Notes under the pieces: model-generated | What the model saw: only the letters and a program-made list of their open reading frames with translations | Told to the model about the DNA's origin: nothing | Databases searched by the model: none | From: Sesamum alatum | Taxonomy: Eukaryota; Streptophyta; Magnoliopsida; Lamiales; Pedaliaceae | Direction of reading: 5' to 3' | Assembly (NCBI GenBank): GCA_034509735.1 | Contig: JACGWO010000003.1 | Span: 36,230,466-36,294,465 of the forward strand | Length of the DNA stretch: 64,000 bases | Shown: positions 59,560 through 64,000 of the stretch, in pieces | How the letters are laid out: the number at the start of each line of letters is the position of its first letter | How positions within the stretch are numbered: position 1 is the stretch's first letter | Made by a program: the position numbers and the translations under genes

Positions 59560-59860
59560 GCCTCTCCCCTCCTCCAAAACATGCTATTCACTGATCAGCA
59601 ACAATCAAATGTAAATAATCATCAGCAGGTTTGAATTTTCTGTTTCTGATGTTTCCAGAAATGGGTTTGGGCAGCGGTGGAGCTTCGTCTGCCGAACACA
59701 CGCTCACCTGACCCGTTTACCCGAATTTGTGGTACCGGCACCAAGTGAGATCCATTTCCCGCACAATCGGAGGAAATGATTTTGGGCCTGGCCCATTAAT
59801 ATTGGGCTTTACCTTTTGCGGCTGAGTTTAACTGGAACCATCCTTCGCATATTTAATTAA

Positions 59861-59948
59861 GGGTATAGTTTAATCAAACTAAATTAATTACATAACAAAT
59901 ATAAGGGTATAGTTTAATCAAACTAAATTAATTACATAACAAATATAT
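59861..59948 (+). repeat. 2 x 44-bp tandem duplication
   Basis: Units 59861-59904 and 59905-59948 both read gggtatagtttaatcaaact then aaattaattacataacaaat; they are identical except at the very end. It lies in the divergent promoter region between ISCA2 and the syntaxin-like gene. Confidence 0.88.
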
Positions 59949-60511
59949 ATTATATTTATTATTTTATTAATTAATATATTAAATATTTGTAATTAATTTT
60001 AAGATTAATTATTACTGAATTAGATATTATTAATTGACTATCCTTATTTCATATGACGAATATTACGATATTAATAAAGTTGGAATTTCTGATATTTGAA
60101 TAAATTTTTTTTGGCATTTTCTATTTTCCTGCGGCAGCTTTTTTCCCAATAAAAAATGGTAGAAAGAGAAATGCCCTCTTTTGGGCTAAGTAAAAACCCT
60201 ACAGGACATACTTTCTGTAATTCTTTCTGCAAATAGCAATTCATAAATACAGAAAACGTTGATTGGAATTCTGCGGATTCTAATTGGTTGCTTAGTTTAT
60301 ACTCACGAATCAGTTTCGTATGAATTTCATTTTTTGCCTGCCTCTCCGTTTCTCGCTTCCCATTTCAGTACGAGCAAGTTTGGATAATCCAATCCTCCAT
60401 TTTTCTTGCTGGTTTTTGGTCAAGAAGCGATTTGTGCATGCGAATTAACTGAAGATCGTTCTTTTTTCGGGTGGGAAGAGTGATTATACTTATAGGAAAC
60501 CTGGGTTCAGC

Positions 60512-62992
60512 ATGCGTGGATGGGAATCGGACCCGCTGTTCGCAGCTGCCGAAGTCGTTCAAGACTCTGCCGACCGGTCTCTCCCTCTCTCTATTTCTTT
60601 TATTGTCTTTGATGTTCGTATGTTGGTTGTACATATTTGGCAAATGATTTAAGGTTTTGGATTATGTTTTGGATTTTGTACTGAATGGTGTACATTGTAC
60701 GGAGGGACAAAAATGAGACTTGAAGTTGAATTGGTGGATATCAAGATCCGAGAGAACAAAAGTGATGTTGAAGGAAAGGAATAAAAATTTGATGTTTAGA
60801 GGGGTGTGGGGGGAGACTGGCTCTTCTCTTGCTTTCTTTTTGGGGTTATGTAGCTCTTTGTTGCAGATGTGGCTATGCTAGTTTTTAATCTGTCATTGTA
60901 ATTGATTGTTGTTCTTGAGTCTTACTTAGACTATTAAGGCAAGTGTTTAGAGCTGCTGCATGGTTGGGTTTGGTTTTATGTTACATAAGGCTAGGAATCC
61001 GTGTGCGCATTGTACAGCACAAGTTTCCCCTACAACTATATCTATTATTTTTCCCCTCAGTAATTAGAACTTCACTCAATTTTAATGGTTTTATTCAGGA
61101 TGGAGTCAATATTTCGCCTTCTACTGCATGAACAAAGTCTTGTCCAAGGTGATCATATAGATGGTAAACTCCTAAGCTCCATTGAATATCATAGGCGTGC
61201 TCTTGCCACCACTCTAGAAACAGCAAAATGGCAGGTATTGTTAGTGATAAGTAAAAGTAACCATTTTGTTCCATTCTTCACTTATGTCTGTGATGATCTG
61301 CCTGCAGCTTGAAGACTTTGAGAGAGAGGTAAATGTGTCAGCCGTAACTGACAGGTCCCCGGGGAAGCAAAATGTGATTGAAAGGCACATGCAATTTATT
61401 GGGGCTATTAGACAACAAATAATCCATGTGGAACAAAGCATGAATACATCAGTGGGAAACTCGGTGAGGAGTATGAACTTGAATGAACAAGACAGAGATG
61501 GGTTGGCATTGTTTCTTTCAGGTGGAAAGCCTGTTAAACACATTGTAGACCAAGAATCAGAGGATAACAATACTTTGAGAAGGTTTCTTGATCCTGCGCT
61601 GTCATCAAGTTCTAAGGAAGATATTGATGAGAAGAAAGTTGGTGAAACTGTGAGTTTAAATGTGAACGAGATTGTGTATTCAGACCATAATATGGAGTTG
61701 AAGGAGAATTTTCCAACAAAACTGGATTTGGGACCTTCAACTTCTGGTCATGACGCTAATTATGGCAGATGCGAAGAAGAAGAAGAAGGGATGTGGGATT
61801 TGGAATCTAATGAAGCAAAAGGTAAAAGTTACTTGCAGAAGAATAAGCTGGGAGGTTCCTGGGGGAGAATGAACATTTTTAGGTCCTTGGGAAATTTCTT
61901 TGCTATGCATAAGAGCAGGGCTAGCAGAAGCTTCACGAAGAGGTTAAAAGATGGGGAGGAACAGAGCAACAATGTTCACCCTGGCATGCAGGTAACTTCC
62001 ACCAATTACTTTATTGGGTTACTATTTATAGGGCTTCCCTCCTATTTGTCTCTCTTTTGATTTTAAGAATTAAACCAATTATATAGATTCAGCGTGTGCA
62101 TCCGATATGATTATTGCATTGTCCGAAGTTTTTTTTCTGAAGTTCTTTTTCCATTTCATTCATAAAATGAGACAAGGTAATCCCAGTTGGTTGAACTTTT
62201 TTTGTTTAATATGAATCTAACATCCTTCTATTAGTGTGGTTGCATATGCATGATCGAAGCAGCCGTGACCATTTTAAATCTCTTTACCTTACCCTTAAAG
62301 ATTCTGTCAGAAGCTTAGTTTATTTGCTGAACTGTGGAGATAGATCATGGCAAAGAGAAAGTTTCCTTTCTACATTTCAGGCAATAGTCATATTTCCATT
62401 GAACGGGCTAGAAGATACACTATCTTTGTGAATGTCTCTTTATTTTCTTTTTGTTGTTGGAGGTGGTGTTGCTGTTGCTTCTTGATGTTGTGCATTTTTC
62501 TTTTCCTGAATGGCTTTCCCTCGTGATATACTCCAATCTTTTTCACTTTCTTTACTTTTATGTCATATGGTTTATTTTTCTTTCTTTTCTGGGACAGAGA
62601 TATCTCACTCAACTTAGGCCAGCTTTTGGGTGCAGCAGTTTTCATTTGTCATGTTCACAATTATCTGCTCAAGCTCTGCAATCAAGTAGTGGGATTAGGG
62701 ATTATAGAGAAAAATGTCAGAGATCTTTGCATCGCATCCAAGCCAAATATCATCCAGCACTAATTATATTTGCGATGCTCTTGATACTATTAACTTTGAG
62801 TAAGTATATTAGTATATTGAGTCAGTTTAGCAATTATTTTTTCTTGTCATTCATGCTAATATATCAGAATAAAACGATATGTAGGTGCAATGTTTTTAAA
62901 CTGGTTGCTTTCGTTTTCCTTATCCTTTCTCTTATTTGTTGTCAGAATTTCACCGGAGGGATCTTATTTTGGCAGGTATGGTGGTGTCTTAA
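60512..62992 (+). CDS. Syntaxin-6 N-domain t-SNARE-like membrane protein
   Basis: Plant protein related to At4g30240/At2g18860 ('syntaxin/t-SNARE family'), with a syntaxin-6-type three-helix N-domain and a C-terminal membrane anchor; expected on trans-Golgi/endosomal membranes. Exons 60512-60576, 61099-61234, 61308-61991, 62598-62799, 62976-62992; 1104 nt, 367 residues. MRGWESDPLFAAAEVVQDSA starts the N-domain; LEDFEREV and VIERHMQFIGAIRQQI follow. The middle is acidic and Ser-rich (CEEEEEGMWDLES). The end has YREKCQRSLHRIQAKYHP followed by the hydrophobic anchor ALIIFAMLLILLTLS. I see no full Qc-SNARE helix, as usual for this group. The 17-nt last exon (ending MVVS) rests on a strong donor, a|gtaagtat; without that splice the frame would run on to 63041 with 80 more residues. 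Confidence 0.82.
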
Positions 62993-63180
62993 GGTGCTTG
63001 AAGTTATGTTCGTAGTGGCACTTTGTATGGCGGAACGGTGAAAATTCATTGCGGATGTATACATGTACTTGTTGAACATAGTTTACCATTTGGGGTTGTT
63101 TTATTGTTCATTGCAATGCTTGTCAACAATGTTCTCTGTTCTGTACTCTGCTCTCAGTCCTGCAAAGCCATTTATGCATG

Positions 63181-63318
63181 TAAGAACATATATATCCATT
63201 TCACACTGAACTTAATTCAGCACAACAACGATTTGATGGATCAACTTCGTAAGAACATATATATCCATTTCACACTGAACTTAATTCAGCACAACAACGA
63301 TTTGATGGACCAACTTCT
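63181..63318 (+). repeat. 2 x 69-bp tandem duplication
   Basis: Units 63181-63249 and 63250-63318 start taagaacatatatatccatt and include 'cacactgaacttaattcagc'. Only one clear base change (ggatcaac/ggaccaac) separates the first 66 positions. It lies just after the syntaxin-like gene, likely in its 3' UTR. Confidence 0.9.
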
Positions 63319-63636
63319 GAGCGATTACGCAATCATCATGTTTAACGGTGTTGCAATGCTTGCTATTTTTAGGCTTTGCAACTTCAAAGAAATTAGAACT
63401 GTCGAAAAATAATTTGCCTGCTACATTGAAATTTAAAGATAAAGTAAATATGCCTTATTGTGATATTCAATTTTCAGTGGTAAACTGTCAATTGTACAAA
63501 TTAGTGATGCTCGTTGCTCTTTGCATCTATGAAACAATAATATGTACAAAATGAAAGAAGGGACAAAGTCCTGCCTGGCCTGTAAAAAAGACATATGTAA
63601 CTGGATTTGACAATGAAGTGGACCTATGTGTTTTAT

Positions 63637-63780
63637 CTAGTCAGACTTTTCAATCTCTTTGAATCTTCGATCCCACTCTCGGGTCTCATAGTCTTGCTCA
63701 TATAAGTCCCTGTCAGTACTATAGACAATTCTGTCCTGGCTGATGAATGTTCTCTGAGCCATGTCGCGAGCACTCAAAAG
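63637..63780 (-). CDS. Last exon of an unidentified gene, truncated by the right edge
   Basis: A 48-codon terminal exon on the minus strand after a good acceptor (tactttcag). It encodes LLSARDMAQRTFISQDRIVY, then STDRDLYEQDYETREWDRRF and KEIEKSD before the stop. The composition is hydrophilic, rich in Asp, Arg and Glu, as in the tail of a soluble or peripheral protein. I do not recognise the family. The gene continues beyond 64000; 63781-64000 appears to be intron. It is convergent with the syntaxin-like gene. Confidence 0.6.
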   Translation of the reverse strand, partial: LLSARDMAQRTFISQDRIVYSTDRDLYEQDYETREWDRRFKEIEKSD

Positions 63781-64000
63781 CTGAAAGTAAATAAGAAACA
63801 GATGTAACAAATCACTGTATGGATCACATGTCAGTATTGAAACATTCGGCATCAATGTCCTTATTTGCTAATTGGCTCATTTTACATATTCTTACACATT
63901 GAATTAAGTTTTAGCACAGCTAATATGGAATTCATAACTAGAGGAGATAGACGGAAAATAAGACGAGAGCAAAATGGAAAAGGAGCGAAAGTGTGTAACA

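Overview
The window reads as nuclear DNA of a flowering plant. Genes are split by GT-AG introns, codon choice is eudicot-like, intergenic DNA is AT-rich, and every recognisable product has a plant homologue (ABI5, BIC, chloroplast FtsZ2, LITTLE ZIPPER, a TFL1-type PEBP, a plant purple acid phosphatase). The species cannot be fixed from the sequence; an asterid eudicot is my guess only.

Left part (1-30500) is gene-poor and repeat-rich. It holds the 5' part of a uridine nucleosidase (minus, running off the left edge), a five-exon purple acid phosphatase (minus) whose protein ends in KDEL, a single-exon LITTLE ZIPPER microprotein (plus, 18242-18457) and a four-exon TFL1/CEN-type gene (minus, 20487-21247). 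Between them lie many short non-autonomous transposons. The clearest class has long terminal inverted repeats and 9-bp target-site duplications, as Mutator-like elements do. Helitron-like pieces with 3' hairpin and CTAG end, a tRNA-derived SINE with duplicated flanks, LTR remnants and several short tandem duplications are also present.

Right part (30500-64000) is gene-dense: an alpha/beta hydrolase (plus), ABI5 (plus), a one-exon F-box/LRR protein (minus), FtsZ2 (plus, seven exons), BIC-type cryptochrome inhibitor (plus), the WD40 protein CIA1 (minus, ten exons), mitochondrial ISCA2 (minus, four exons), a syntaxin-6-type SNARE-like protein (plus, five exons) and the last exon of an unidentified gene at the right edge (minus). 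Exon joins were chosen so that reading frames stay open and total coding lengths divide by three.

The genes do not form an operon-like pathway. Loose functional links: ABI5 follows a tight cluster of four ACGT-core (ABRE/G-box) sites; CIA1 and ISCA2, acting at cytosolic and mitochondrial steps of Fe-S protein biogenesis, are direct neighbours on the same strand; the phosphatase has a P1BS-type phosphate-starvation motif near its TATA box. The most notable observations are the KDEL-ended phosphatase with a Mutator-like insertion five bases inside an intron, and the large set of different long-inverted-repeat elements with intact 9-bp duplications, two of which carry GC-rich internal cargo.
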